This document shows, piece by piece, positions 25,452 to 39,200 of a stretch of DNA of 64,000 nucleotides. A program made the translations under genes and the position numbers. Location: the NCBI GenBank assembly GCA_032718565.1, contig JAVGVS010000004.1, positions 4,283,302 to 4,347,301 of the forward strand. Reading direction: 5' to 3'. Each line of letters opens with the position of its first letter. The stretch's first letter is position 1. The stretch comes from Distichodus sexfasciatus. Lineage: Eukaryota; Chordata; Actinopteri; Characiformes; Distichodontidae. Below the pieces are notes generated by a model. That model did no database searches and was not told the origin of the DNA. It was given only the letters and a program-made list of their open reading frames with translations.

Positions 25452-26204
25452 ACAAAAACTGTTTACTTGAACAACTAGAATGCTCAACTAAACTGAATGA
25501 AGAATTCTAATGCGCATCAAATATTAGCACTTGTTCCCAAACAGTACTGACTAATACAGAGAGAATATATCTAATCTTATCTTCCAAAGAGTTTGTCAGG
25601 GGATCAATATGAGAACATGTTCACAATTGTTGAATCATTTTGTCTTACAGAATTCACAGTGAGCTTAAACCATTTGAGTACAAAAGTGTCATCCTTCACC
25701 ACGACTTGAATAACTTTTGAATTAGCTCTGTGGAGCCCAATCTCTAAAAATAAAATCTAAAGTATTACATTCCAAGAGCTAAATGTAAAACCTGAAGCGA
25801 CACTTTCTAGCCCAATCCCTGCAAAAAAGGGTAATTCATCAGCATGTGTCCAATTATTACATCTAAAAGTGTGCTTTGACATTACACGCTTGAAACAAAA
25901 TAAGTAGACGAGGCACTGTTGAAGACCCAAGACATGCAAAATGGCTGATTAATCTGGTGAATTGCTTGGTTCAATTAGTATAAACTACGGAAAATCAAAA
26001 GAGGGACTGATCAAAAATGGAAACTCTGAATGAGTCATCTGTGCCTTTAGGATGGGTATAATGTGGAATGGAATCTGCCTCTGTATGAAATATGTTTTAA
26101 GACTGTTTAAGATCTAAAATTTGGGAGGTCATCATCAAATTGGCAAACTGTTGGTTTCAAATGGTTCACCTTCTGATTGCCAAAAGCATATGCCCAATTA
26201 TTAA
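25452..26204. repeat. ~755-bp direct repeat, left copy (3' of phf1)
   Basis: Aligns along its whole length with 27,404-28,162, for example CAACTAGAATGCTCAACTAA, GGGTAATTCATCAGCATGTG and AAAGCATATGCCCAATTATT. A further diverged echo of the end unit follows at 26,205-26,345. Confidence 0.9.
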
Positions 26205-26664
26205 CTCAAAAAATTATCTCCAGACATGCAAAGTGTCCAACAATATTGACAAATTACTTGTTCCAAATGCTATCACCTACTGATTATCAAAAGGTCTAAA
26301 ATGTTGAAATTTAATCAACAGGTGCCAATTTATTATGCCTACAGATATGTTTTAACTTGGAGTACATGAAAGAAAAGGAACAGGGGAGGCGCTGTTATGA
26401 TTTTCAGACAACCACGAATGGCTGACGTTGACAAGACCATGACCATAACTCTTTGTTAAGTCCATAAGTCTTCGTTAATCCATAAAAATGTGCATAATTA
26501 GAAGAATACATAATTAAGACTGGCTTTTTGCCCTACTTTCTCCTCCAGATGATTATTAATACAATTATCAGTTTTCCTACTAGCGCATTGTGACATCAAG
26601 ATAAAAGTTCTCTTGAAAATTTTTTTTCTCACGAGTGCATAAACAATGTGTTTAATTACCACGA

Positions 26665-26676
26665 GTATCTTATATC

Positions 26677-26705
<29 letters not shown>
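26665..26705. repeat. (AT)n microsatellite
   Basis: About 15 AT units in the 3' flank of phf1. Confidence 0.9.
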
Positions 26706-26708
<3 letters not shown>

Positions 26709-27028
26709 ATAATACAAATTATGATAGGAAAGTTCAAGGCATTCTAAAGGTGTTTTTCTAACAGTATTCAAAATAGAGGAGACGTTGTGGTGGGGGAGGA
26801 GAAAAGACCTAACAGTAGAATCCCACCGAGTGAAAACTCAGTGACCTGGATTGGTTTTCTTTTGTTTTGCTTTTGTTGCTTGTTCAAGTCCGACACTGAC
26901 TGTAATCGCGAAGGCTGTCAAATCAACGTTGGCGCTCTCAGCAAGCTCAACGTTATCAATTCGCTCGCATTATCTACCGCCCCTGCTACCTCTATCTTTT
27001 CTTTCTAGCCACTCGCTTCAGTTGACAC

Positions 27029-27290
27029 TCAGTAAACTCTCACATTTTCCCACTCCACCAGATACTGGACCTTTCCGTCCGGTGTGACACGGCGTGCCAG
27101 GATCCGAACAGCCTCTCCGCCACCCCAGCTGCGCCCGGCAGGACCCTCCATGCCCATTCCACCAGGATAGGGAGCGACATCACGGAGGAACAGTGACGGA
27201 CATTGCTCGAACCTCTGACCGGGCGGCTGGGAGGACGAGACAGAGAAGGGGAGGCAGGGTGCCGCCGGAAGGCCACACGTGTCCTCAGCG
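27029..27290 (-). CDS. phf1: phf1 terminal coding exon 14 (chromo-like C-terminus)
   Basis: Encodes a Pro/Ser/Gly-rich stretch, then AVRILARRVTPDGKVQYLVE and WENVRVY, then stop (TGA, 27,031-27,029). The ARRVTPDGKVQYLVEW block is the C-terminal domain shared by PHF1, MTF2 and PHF19. The acceptor is chosen at CCCTCTGTAG (27,292-27,291) because phase fits. Pyrimidine-rich AGs inside the exon (for example near 27,235) are alternatives. The exon sits between two copies of a ~755-bp repeat. Confidence 0.93.
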
Positions 27291-30200
27291 CTACAGAGGG
27301 CGGACACAAAAGTTGCAAAATCAAAATACTTTATTAAGTCTTTATAAAGTGGCTTTATTACAGTTGACAAGCCAATATTAAAAGTATTATGATAAAAATA
27401 ATAACAAAAACTGATTACTTGCACAACTAGAATGCTCAACTAAACTAAACGAAAAATTCTAATGTGCATCAACTATTAGCACTTGCTCCCAAACAGTACT
27501 GACTAATACAGAGAGAATATATCTAATCTTATATTCCAAAGAGTTTCAGTATCAATCAATATGAGATATGGGATATGGGATCAATATGAGAACATGTTTG
27601 CAATTGTTGAATCGTTTTGAATCGAATTGTTGAATTCACAGTGAGCTTAAACCATTTGAGTACAAAAGTGTCATCCTTCACCACTACTCAAATAACTTTT
27701 GAATTAGCTCTGTGGAGCCCAATCTCTGAAAATAAAATCTAAAGTATTACATTCCAAGAGCTAAATGTAAAATGTAAAAAGTGACACTTTCTAGCCCAAT
27801 CCCTGCAAAAAAGGGTAATTCATCAGCATGTGTCCAATTATTACATCTAAAAGTGTGCTTTGACATTAAGCGCTTGAAACAAGATAAGTAGAGGAGGCAC
27901 TATTGAAGACCCAAGACATGCAAAATGGGCGATTAATTTGGTGAATTGTTTGGTTCAATTAGTATAAACTATGGAAAGGAGGGCCTGATCAGAAATGGAA
28001 ACTCCGAATGAGTCATCTGTGCCTTTAGGATGGGTATAATGTGGAATGGAATCTGCCTCTGTATGAAAAGTGCTTTAAGACAAAATTTGGGAAGTCATCA
28101 TCAAACTGCTGGTTTCAAATGGTTCACATTCTGATTGCCAAAAGCATATGCCCAATTATTAAGTTATTTATTCAACTAAATTATTTATTTATTTAATTAT
28201 TAATAAATGCTATACAAATAGACTTTCAATTCCCAAAGAAATAAAAATAAAAATAAATAAAAAAGGCATAAAAGAGTGAAAAAGATGAAAAGTAGTTGTT
28301 CACAAATGTTTAGCTGTAAAACTATGCGCTGCTGAATTCATTTTAACCCCATGTACCACAATTTCGATAAACCAGTTATTTATTAGATTTATTACATTTT
28401 ATTTATATGTTCTTGAGACAACACAAGTTACGTTTAATGTATATTTTAAAATAGTCACCTAAATGAATGATAAAAATCTCTAAGTTATGTAACCACAAGA
28501 AAAGTAATAGCACAGTTCTGCTTAACAGTGTTGCCCCCTTGTGGCTAAAATAGGGAATGAATCTTAATTGAGCTACCCCCTTGTGACCAAAATAACAATG
28601 GTAGGGAAAAGCGACATTGAATGCCGGCACCGTCTTGTGATCAACATAGGGAATGACAACCCAAATGCTGTTCCCTTGTGGCCAAAATAGAAAATGACAA
28701 CCTTCTTGTGGCCAAAATAGATAATTAAATTTTTGCCCTAAAAAGCATGAAAAGTAGAGTTGCAGTTACATTATTGAAAAGACGTGTGATAGCACACATT
28801 TCCCCAATGAGCTGAAATATTTAAGCCATGCAAAGTGTTTCAAAAAGTAAGAAGAAGCAAAATAATGAAGAGAACAAGCATAATACAGAAACAAAAAGAG
28901 ATCTGTAAATATCTTCAAATATGTTGACATGACAGATGATAAAACGTATGAGTAGAAACACATTCCTGAAGATGCTCACTGGTTTACATACCTGTAGTGA
29001 TGCAGATTTCGAGACAGACCCTGAGATCCATTATATGATGGATGATACAGAGCAAACATTCTCTTCGGGGGTGACCTGTTTGATTCAGATTCCACCTGTC
29101 AACCTCTCTGCAACACTATCTTGGGTGAACTTTCATAAACTTTAAAGTTTTATTTCAAACATGAATTAGGATGTTTTATTAGAGTGACTGTTCTTCAGGA
29201 TCCCAATTTTTAAAACATTTGGTATAAGCAAAACCAAGATATTTTCACTGATCTGGTACTAACCCCAAGCCCAGCTCCTCCTCGGATTTATGGGAGTCAT
29301 AGATGTTTGTCCCACCTACAAAACCATGGCAGCATGGCACCAGATCTATGGGGCTGGTAGTGACTCCTCCTGGTGGACATGGCTGTAAAAACAGAGAAAG
29401 TATTGATATTTTAAAGAAGTATTTGCTAATCATGATTGACAAATTTATTAATAATGACTGAAAGCATATTTTTAATGTTGGTCATTTACTACTTTAGTTA
29501 TTTTTTCGTTTTTGTTGAAATTTGGAAAGGGGGCTAAAATTTCATCTATCTATCTATCTATCTGTCTGTCTGTCTGTCTATCTATCTATCATAAATAGTC
29601 AAAGAATCATAGTCTACCTTACGAAGGCTTTTTATTTACTTAGTGTAAATGAGTAAATGGGTTGTTGTTGTATTGATTTTTAGACCACTCCCATGTGGAG
29701 ACATTTTTCCAAAATATATTAAATTTAACTTAATATAAATAAATAAAATGTTGGTTAATATCAATAAAATAATGGTCTAACAAATAATTGATATATCAGT
29801 ATTTTAGGACATGCCTAACACCCAAACACACACAGACACAGACAAACACACATGCACACACATACTTTGCTTGTTAAAAGACCCAGCTAATAAATGTAGC
29901 ACTATCTTTAAAGAGGCCTGTATTAAATTTTGCCAAACGTGAGGTGGAAGAGTGAACATTTGGGGTGTTTGCTGCATGTCAGCATTGTGTTACAGCACAG
30001 TCTCTGAATTTCGGCACTCATCCTGAATCCCAATGACGGCTTTTACTCCTCTGTGCCTCACTCTTCTGCCAACGTCATCTGACAAATAGCAGCATGTCAC
30101 AGCATCGAAACGCAGCCCGAATTCTCAGTGAAACATGTGCAGATAAGAATGCACTAGACTGTAAAGAAAATCGCTCTGTACTTCCTGGGCAAGGGCTGAT

Positions 30201-33200
30201 TTCTTACTGCATTAACACACAGACTACAGTGTTTTGGTTATGTATGTGTTATTATTTAATTTAAAAATAAAGTATTATTAAGTATTCATTACACACAAAA
30301 CCAAAGTTGTGTGTTGTCTGGGTGATGGTGGTCTAGTGGTTAGGATGCTCCAGTCTAAACCAAGAGCTCATGGGTTCAAATCCTACCTCCAGCACTACCA
30401 CCACTGGGTCCCTGAGCAAGACCCTTAACCCCAAATTGCTCCAGGGAGACTGTAATTAATAAAATGTCAGCACCATCTGACATCATTGTCATACCAAAAA
30501 AGGAACATTTTGCACTCTACAAAATGGCTTGTATGATAAAACTGAGGCTTTTAACAAATAACAATTTTAAAGCATCTATAGTGAAATTATTTTAAAAAGC
30601 TTACAAAGTAGATAGAGGTTCTAAGTATGGAAATTTGGGAGTCCTAAATGTTATTCTTAAAAAGGGGCAAATTCACTAATATTTTCTTAAGTTTTCCTTT
30701 TCTTTTATTCTAAAGAAACTTTAGATATGAAAAGAAATAGTATTATATATATAGACAAACTAATTAGTATTAAGCAACTGTAGAACTGAAGAAAAGAGGT
30801 AATGTTTTGCACAAACAGGTGTGCAATATAATTTGCATAACTTACTCTTCTATTCTTACTTAAGAACAAATCAGGAAATTGTCAGAATCATTACTGCATT
30901 TTAATAACTGTTAGAGCCATTTTGTGTTGCATGAATGTTTGATATTTGAATGTAATACTTCATAACTATTTGTAGTAGAAAGTAGAGCTATAATTCTAAT
31001 TTGAATATTTCTAGAACTTTCTATATGAACTTTCTATACAGTGTTACGTAACATAATACATATACACGTTACATGTGCTAGTACCTAACAACAGTACTAA
31101 TACGTAGTCGCCTTACGTGCCATAGTCTGATTGGTTCCTGACATATATATAAAGAAGTAAAAACATAGACAGACTGTAGAAGTGAGGTGAAGCCAAGAAC
31201 TCAGGAGCATTACAGTCTTTTGACCGTCACGTAAAGTCCCTTTGTAGTCCTAAGAATTCAGCTTTTGCTTGTAAAGGTCTAGTAAAGATACAGACATCAA
31301 AAGAAAAGACTGGATTCAAGACTCTTATTTCGGATACATGTCATGTGCGAAGAATCTTCGGAGTTCGAGGCTAGTGAGACAGCGTGAGCTGCACTCAGAT
31401 CAACAAATTTCTTCTTAATTTCCTCTGTCATTGTCATACTAAAAATGGTTGCACTTTAGTTGCAACTCTATTTACTTGAATTCTTTTTCCTTTTTTGCCT
31501 TGCTCTTCTTTCGCTTTCGATGCCATTCAAAACTATTTTTAAAAGAGTCTATATATAAGCTATAGAAAACCATTAAGATTCTATAATTGGACAATTGTTG
31601 AATCATAATTGGGGATTCTAGAGTTTTCCTGAATGTTCTTTTAATATGAACATTTCTATTAACATAATTTGTTTTCTAGTTGTTGATTGTTCTGTCTGAC
31701 ATCTTTGTTGCACCTAAATCTGCACTCTACAAAACAGCTTGATTAAAGCAGTGTTAAAACTGAGACTCACTGGAAATGTTTTTCCTCTTTTACTCTTTCT
31801 TTCTCACTGCAAACAATTTTACAATGTGTGGGAAAGTATAAAAAACAAATTCTTACAAATTAGCTAGAGAGTCTGAATGTGGAAACTGTCAGATCATATT
31901 TGGGAATTTGAATGTATTCTAATAGACATAGTTTGCCTACTAGATGTTGTTTTTTTAATACAATCTGACATCACTTTAACACCACAAAGGGAAACGTTTG
32001 CACTCTACAAAACAGTTTGCATATTCAGTGCTGCTTGAAAGTTTACGAATCCCTTAGAACTTTCTATATTTCTGCATAAATATGACCTATTTATGAAGTT
32101 CACAGAAGTTCTAAAAGTAGATAAAGAGAACCCAATTTAACAAATGATACAAAAATATTATACTTGATTATTTATTTACTTAAGAAAATTATGCAATATT
32201 ACATAACTGTGTGTTGCAAAAGTATGTGAACCTTTGCTTTCAGTATCTGGTGTGACCCCATTGGGCAACAATAACTGCATCTAAACATTTCCGCTAACTG
32301 TTGATCAGTCCTGCACACTGGCTTTAAGGAATTGTAGCCCATTCCTGTGTACAGAACAATTTCAACTGTGGGATGCTGGTGGGTTTCCTCAAATGAACTG
32401 CTCACTTCAGCTCTTTGCACAACATTGCCACTGGATTCAGATCAGGACTTTGACTTGGCCATTCCAAAACATAAACTTTTTTCTATTTTAACTATTCCTT
32501 TGTAGAGCAAATTGTGTGCTTAGGATTACTGTCTTGCTGTATGACTCAGTCCATGGACAGATGTCCTAACATTTTCCTTTAGAATTCACTGGTATGAGTC
32601 AGACGCCATTGCTCCATCAATGATGGCAAGCCGTCTTGGCCCAGCTGCATCAAAACAGGACTATACCATGATACTACCACCACCATGTTTCACAGATGGG
32701 ATAAGGTTCTTATGCTGTTTTCTTTTCTCCAAACATAATGCTTCTCCTTTAAACCAGTTCTATTTTGGTTTCATCTGTCCACTAAACATTGTTCCATTAT
32801 GCCTCTGGTTTGTCCACATGATCTTTAGCAAACTGAAGACGGGCAGCAATGTTCTTTTTGGAGAGCAGTGACTTTCTCCTTGCAACCCTGCCATGCACAC
32901 CACCGTCTTCTTCTGATGGTGAACTCATAAACAGTAACATTGGCCAATGTGACAAAGGCCTTTAGTTGCGCAGAAGTTACCCTGGGATCCTTTGTGACCG
33001 CGCCGACTATTACACACATTGCTATTGGCTTGATCTTTGCTGGTCTACCACTCCTGGGGAGGGTGACAGTGGCCTTGAATTTCTTCCATTTGTACACAAT
33101 GTGTCTGACTGTGGACTGGTGAACCCTTTAGAGATGGATTTGGAACCTTTTCCAGCCTTATGAGCCATAATAACTCTTTTTCTGAGGTCCACAGAATTAT

Positions 33201-36200
33201 CCTTTTTATGTGTCCTGATAAACCCCCAAACACAAGTGTTGTGAAGATCATACTTTGATAGATCCCAGTTGTTTAAATAAACAGGTCACCCACTCACACC
33301 TAATTGTCAACCAGTTGATTGGAAAACACCTGGCTCTATTTGCACCTTCAAATAGCTAATGCTAATCCAAGAGGTTCACAAACTTTTGAAAAACACAGAT
33401 ATGTAATGTTGCATCATTTTCCTCAGTAAATAAATAATCAAGTATAATATTTTTGCATCATTTGTTTAATTGGGCTCTCTTTATCTACTTTTAGGACTTA
33501 TGTGAAAATCTGATAATGTTTTAGGTCATTATTTATACAGAAACATAGAAAGTTCTAAGGGGTTCACAAACTTTTAAGCAGCACTGTATGCCCTGTTAAA
33601 ATTTAGGCTGACTGTAAAGTTTTTTTTTATTTTATTTTACTCTTTAGTTTCCATTTGAGATCAATCTTAAAAAGAAGTCATCTATTACATAAGTCAAATG
33701 TCTGTGAATCTGAACCACAACTCTCATCATCTTACACTGGTGTTGTACTGTCCCTCAAACCCCTGAAGGGCATCAGCGAATGAATTATGAATTCTGCAAA
33801 ATGGTTAAAGCTTGTGAGTTAACAGGTGAGTCACCCCCGGGTCACTTTCACATCTGAGAAGAGCACATTTTTCCAACGCCATTTCCCCCCACACTTCCCT
33901 TAAGCAGTTGCATTTAAAAGACATGAGCGCTGACCTGAGACTCGGCGATGCGCCGCTTTGATTTGCGCGCCTCAGGCCCCGATACCCGTCTCTGGCAAGG
34001 CAGCGACAACGGGCTGTGGACCAGATGACAAAAGATTATTCTGTGACCTTCAGTCGTGGAAAATCTGGCTTTCAGAAAGTACCAGAAATTCACATTCATT
34101 CTTAACCATAGCCATACTTACAACTAGAAGTTAATTCTGGCATTTCTCTGAACTGACTTAAGTTGAAATTACTTAAGTAATTATTTTAAGTTGAAAAAAA
34201 ATATGTTAACGTGTGTTATGTGTATGTGTTAAAGGTCCCAAATTATGAAAAAAAATTACTCTTTCTCTTCGTTGGACATCCATTTGTGTTTGTACTGCCT
34301 CTACACACATATAAAATGGTCAGTTGTGTTAGTATTAATTCATGAATGTCAAAAATCGTGTGCTTAAGATTTCTCCCCTACTTCTACAGTAGGGGACATT
34401 TGAATAACTCCACCCTCTTATCTGAGAACCTCCGCCACTCAGGTAGAACTGCTAGCGCTAGTGTGGGAATCACAATGAAGAAGTCTACCGACGGAGTGTT
34501 GTGTTGAACGTGTGGCTGTAAGGATGGTATGTTAGCAGCAGGTATGTCGATTATTTTCACGTGCGGTAAACTCTCGCTGTGCTATCTACACCTCAGTTCT
34601 GGAGTGGGGCGAAGGGCAGCAGCAGGTCATTTGCATTTAGCAATACTAATGAGAAACAGCTTGTTCTGAAAAGGACTGAAATAGAGATTAAAAAGCAGGC
34701 GAAAAATGCCTAATCTGAGAGGTATTTTCAGCAAACTACTTTAGAGACATGTTTAGTGGAGCTCATAGACCTATTTTAACTTGTTGAAAAAATTATTATA
34801 TGGGACCTTTAATACTACACACAGTGTTAAAAAAAATCCCATCCGGTTCAACTTATAAACTTAATTCAAGCTTAAATTGCTGCCCTAAAGTAAAATCTAA
34901 TTATATATCATAATTATATACCAACATTTTTTGAGACAGAAATTTTGTTGGGATTACGATCTGGGAGATTCCTGACCATGGACCCAATCCCTGAGCAAAA
35001 GTTATCACTTTTGCTTTGTGACATGCTGCTCCATTGCGCTGGAAAAGGGAATCACCAAATTGCTCTGGATTGTTAGTTATAGTGGCTCATGGAGTAAGTT
35101 TTGATGAAATTCTTTATTCACTGTAATGTTTTTAGGCAAAAGTGTGAGTGAGTCCACTTGTTTGGATGAGAAGTAACCCCACATATGAATGGCTTCAAGA
35201 TTCTTTACTGTTGGCATGATAGAGGACTCACTGTAGGGTTCACCCTTTTCTTCTCGGGATAATCCTTTTTCCAGATGTACCAAACAGTCTGAAGGGTGCT
35301 TCATCAGAGTAATAACCCAGTCCTTTGCAGTCCAATCATGGTACTGGTCCAATCCTGGCAGAAAGTCAGGCTGTCCTTGATGTTTTTTTAGAGAGATGTG
35401 GCTTCTTTGCTGCCCTTCTTGACACTAGTCTGGCGTCCAAAAGTCTCTGCCTCACTCACTCCTGCCTGCTGCTGAGCAAGTTCAACACTGTTAGCAACCC
35501 GATCTCGTAGTTGAATCCTCTTTAAGAGATCCTTGTACTTGCTGGATCTTCTTGGGTGCCGTGATGCTTTCCTCAAAGCGACTGAGGTTTTTGTGACGAA
35601 ATTCGTTTTCAAGTTCTTTGCAAATAACTGCATTTCATTTGATCACTCTTAGCAACCTAGAATCAATGCAAAGCCGCCATAAAACTAAAGCAGCAAACTC
35701 TGTGAACAACAAAGTTTCTACCAGTCTCATAACATTTGGTTACATATACAGGTACAGCTCAAAAAAGAATATATAGAATATTGTGAAAAAGTTCAATATT
35801 TTTTGTCACTCATTTCAGAAAGTGAAACTTAGATTCATTACACATAGAGTGAAATATTTCAAACCTTTATTTCTTGTAATTTTGATGATTATGGCTTACA
35901 GATAATGAAAATCCAAAATGCAGTGTCTCAGAAAATTTGAATATTCCATAAGATCAATTAAAAAAGGATATTTTAAACAGAAATGTCAGGCTTCTGAAAA
36001 GTATGTTCATTTCTATGCACTCAATACTTGGTTGAGCCTCCTTTTGCATGAATTACTGCATCAATGTGGCGTGGCATGGAGGCGTTCAGCCTGTGGCACT
36101 GCTGAGGTGTAATGGAAGGCCAGGATGCTTTGATAGCGGCCTTCAGGTCCCCTGCATTGTTGGGTCTGGTGTCTCTCATCTTCCTCTTGACAATACCCCA

Positions 36201-39200
36201 TAGATTCTCTACGGGGTTCAGGTCAGGCGAGTTTGCTGGCCAATCAAGCACAGTAACATCATGGTCATTGAACCAGCTTTTGGTACCTTTGGCAGTGTAG
36301 GCAGGTGCCAAGTCCTGCTGGAAAATGAAATCAGCATCTCCATAAAGCTTGTCAGCAGAAGGAAGCATGAAGTGCTCTAAAATTTCCTGGTAGATGGCTG
36401 CATTGACTGTGGACTTCAGAAAACACAGTGGACCAACACCAGCAGAAAACATGGCACCCCAAATCATCACTGACTGTGGAAACTTCACACTGGACCTCAA
36501 GCAATGTGAATTCTGGGCCTCTCCACTCTTACTCCAGACTCTGAGACCTTGATTTTCAAATGACATGCAAAATTTACTTTCATCTGAAAATAGGACTTTG
36601 GACCACTGAGCAACAGTCCAATTCTTCTTCTCCTCAGTCCAGGTAAGCCCAGGTCTGACGTTGTCTCTGGTTCAGGAGTGGCTTGACACGAGGAATGCGA
36701 CATTTGTTGCCCATGTCTAGGATTCGTCTGTGCGTAGTGGCTCTTGATGCACTGACTCCAGCCTCAGTCCACTCCTTGTGAAGCTCCCACAAATTCTTAA
36801 ATGGATTTTGCTTGACAATCCTCTCAAGGCTGCGGTTATCCCTGTTGCTGGTGCACCTTTTCCTAAGACACTTTTTCCTTCCACTCAACTTTCTATGGAT
36901 ATGCTTGGATACGGCACTCTGTGAACAACCAGCTTCTTTAGCAATGACGTTTTGTGGCTTACCCTCCTTGTGGAGGGTGTCAGTGACTCTCTTCTGGACA
37001 TCTGTCAAGTCAGCAGTCTTCCCCATGATTGTGTAGCCTACTGACCCAGACTGAGAGACCAAATAATGCTCAGGAAACCTTTGCAGGTGTTTTGAGTTAA
37101 TTAGCTGATTAGGGTGTGACACCATGACTTTCCAATATTGAACCTTTTCACAATATTCTAATTTTCTGAGACACTGAATTTTGTGTTTTCATTATCTGTA
37201 AGCCATAATCATCAACATTACAAGAAATAAAGGCTTGAAATATTTCACTCTATGTGTATGAATCTATATAATATATGAGTTTCACTTTCTGAAACGAGTG
37301 ACAAAAATATTGAACTTTTTCACGATATTCTAATTTTTTGCGCTGTACCTGAATATTTTAAGTCTAGTTTTCATTGTTTCAATGTTAGAACTAAAGTTAA
37401 CAACAGCACCATATTACAAATAATCCCTAAATAACATTTGCATCGAAGTTCTAAGTGAAACTCCACAAGGGATTTCTTACAGAGAGCAATACAAAGCTCA
37501 AACTAGACCTAAAATAATGAGTGGAAATAATTAGTATATCCAATTTGATTTTACTTGAAACTTTAAGGCAGCAGTTTTAAAGTTGAACCAGAAGGAATGT
37601 TTTACACTGAAGTAACCTCAAAACAGTTAGTTAAAATTGCATGGATTATCGTTTTGATTAAATAAATCAATGACATTAATCAAATTAGATGAAATAATTT
37701 TTTTCACAGTGTACTTGTAACTTAACAGGGCTTTATTGCACCCTAAGAATCGCAAAGCTTATTGGACACAAAACAAATTGTTTTATTTAGCTGGAAAATT
37801 TTATCAAAACCATGGGCAGGTTTTCTACTTTCTGGATTTTATATTGATGATAGGATGCTCGAAGTCCTTAAATATCCAATTCCACATTTTTTCTTGAACT
37901 TATACTCCCTCTCACCAAGTCACTTTAATGTGGAAAAAACCCAGTGTATTTTCAAAATATTAAAACAAGGAAAGTGTTAATTTCTTAGAGCTTTCAAATG
38001 TTAACCAATATTAAAAGATTCATTATTGTCAAAGGTTAATAACTTTAAACGTTTCTTTTATCAATTTTAAGCGGTTGCTGCCAGTTTTAAGGCCCACATA
38101 TTTTCAAGGTTTTTGAGTTTCTAAAAAACTGGCCAGTCAAGACATTTTCTGTCAATGGAGAGGATATACAAAGTAATACAAAATCCTTTTCTTTTTTTGG
38201 AAGAACTGAAGGGACTTCAAAATAGTACGCTCCCCAATACCTCAGCATGACAGTAGGGCTGCTTTTGTAGAAACAAATGTCAATTTCTCACAAGAAAATG
38301 TTCAGTTCAAGATTTTTCTGAAACTTCACAGGGACGTGAAAATTCTCATAGCTTCACTCGTGCTTCAGTATGAGGTAAACTGGCATCCAAAAATCCAGTG
38401 CTTAGTTTAATAAACTATTATGCCATTGAAATGTTGATTTGGATCCATTTAGACAACGGTGAAACTTCATGCTTATTCATCACTACCCAGTGATGCTTTT
38501 CCACTGTGTTATGGCACAGTTCAGGCAACCAACTTAAAAAAAGACAGGTAAGACTGTGTTCTGCAGTTAGAATAACAAATAGAATAAACAATAGAAAAAA
38601 AAACCCAAAACCAAACCATAAAATAAATGCGTTAAAAGTAACTATTAAAGCTTCTTAAAAATCTCTAAAAGTTACCTTTAAAAGTTCATTTTTAAAGTTA
38701 TTGTGGTTAAAAGTTAGTTAGTTTTAAAGTTGTATTTAAAATGCTGTAGCTTTAATAGTTACTTTTAAAGTTACAGCATTTTAAAAGTAGTTTGCTGCTG
38801 ATAAGTTACTAGTAAAAATAATTAAGTTAGTAGCATCACTGCTGAAAGTTAGCCACTCCACAACACTGGTAATGAGTGGGTTGGCCGTTAGCGTCCCTCA
38901 CGCTGACCTCTTGCGGTGCGCTGCACTGCCCGGTTGCTCGGCTACCAGCGGCGTTGGGTCAGAGGACATCGGTGGAGGGGCCCGCACTTGGAGGCCGAAA
39001 AGACACTTTCTTTTCTTAATCTCCTTGCCTGAGACGAACCTTTAGGGGCACAGAAAGGTAAAACTGCACTCAACTGACACAGTCAAACCTCACATGACAA
39101 ATATGATCAAAATGGAACAAGAATTAGCAACAAAGTAACTTTTTTGGCCTAACGTCAAAACTGACTGTATTTAGGTCTAACAGAAAACAACTACAAGGGT

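Noticed and set aside
29990..30130. Possible missing phf1 exon on the minus strand
   Set aside because: Acceptor-like TTTCACTGAG is weak, all frames contain stops within a short distance or lack similarity to phf1.
30318..30390. Possible genuine tRNA gene
   Set aside because: Promoter boxes match a tRNA-derived SINE with a SINE body behind it; no clear cloverleaf.
31040..31430. Possible second solo LTR (TATATATAAAG, CpG-containing leader)
   Set aside because: No TG...CA ends or flanking duplication could be located.
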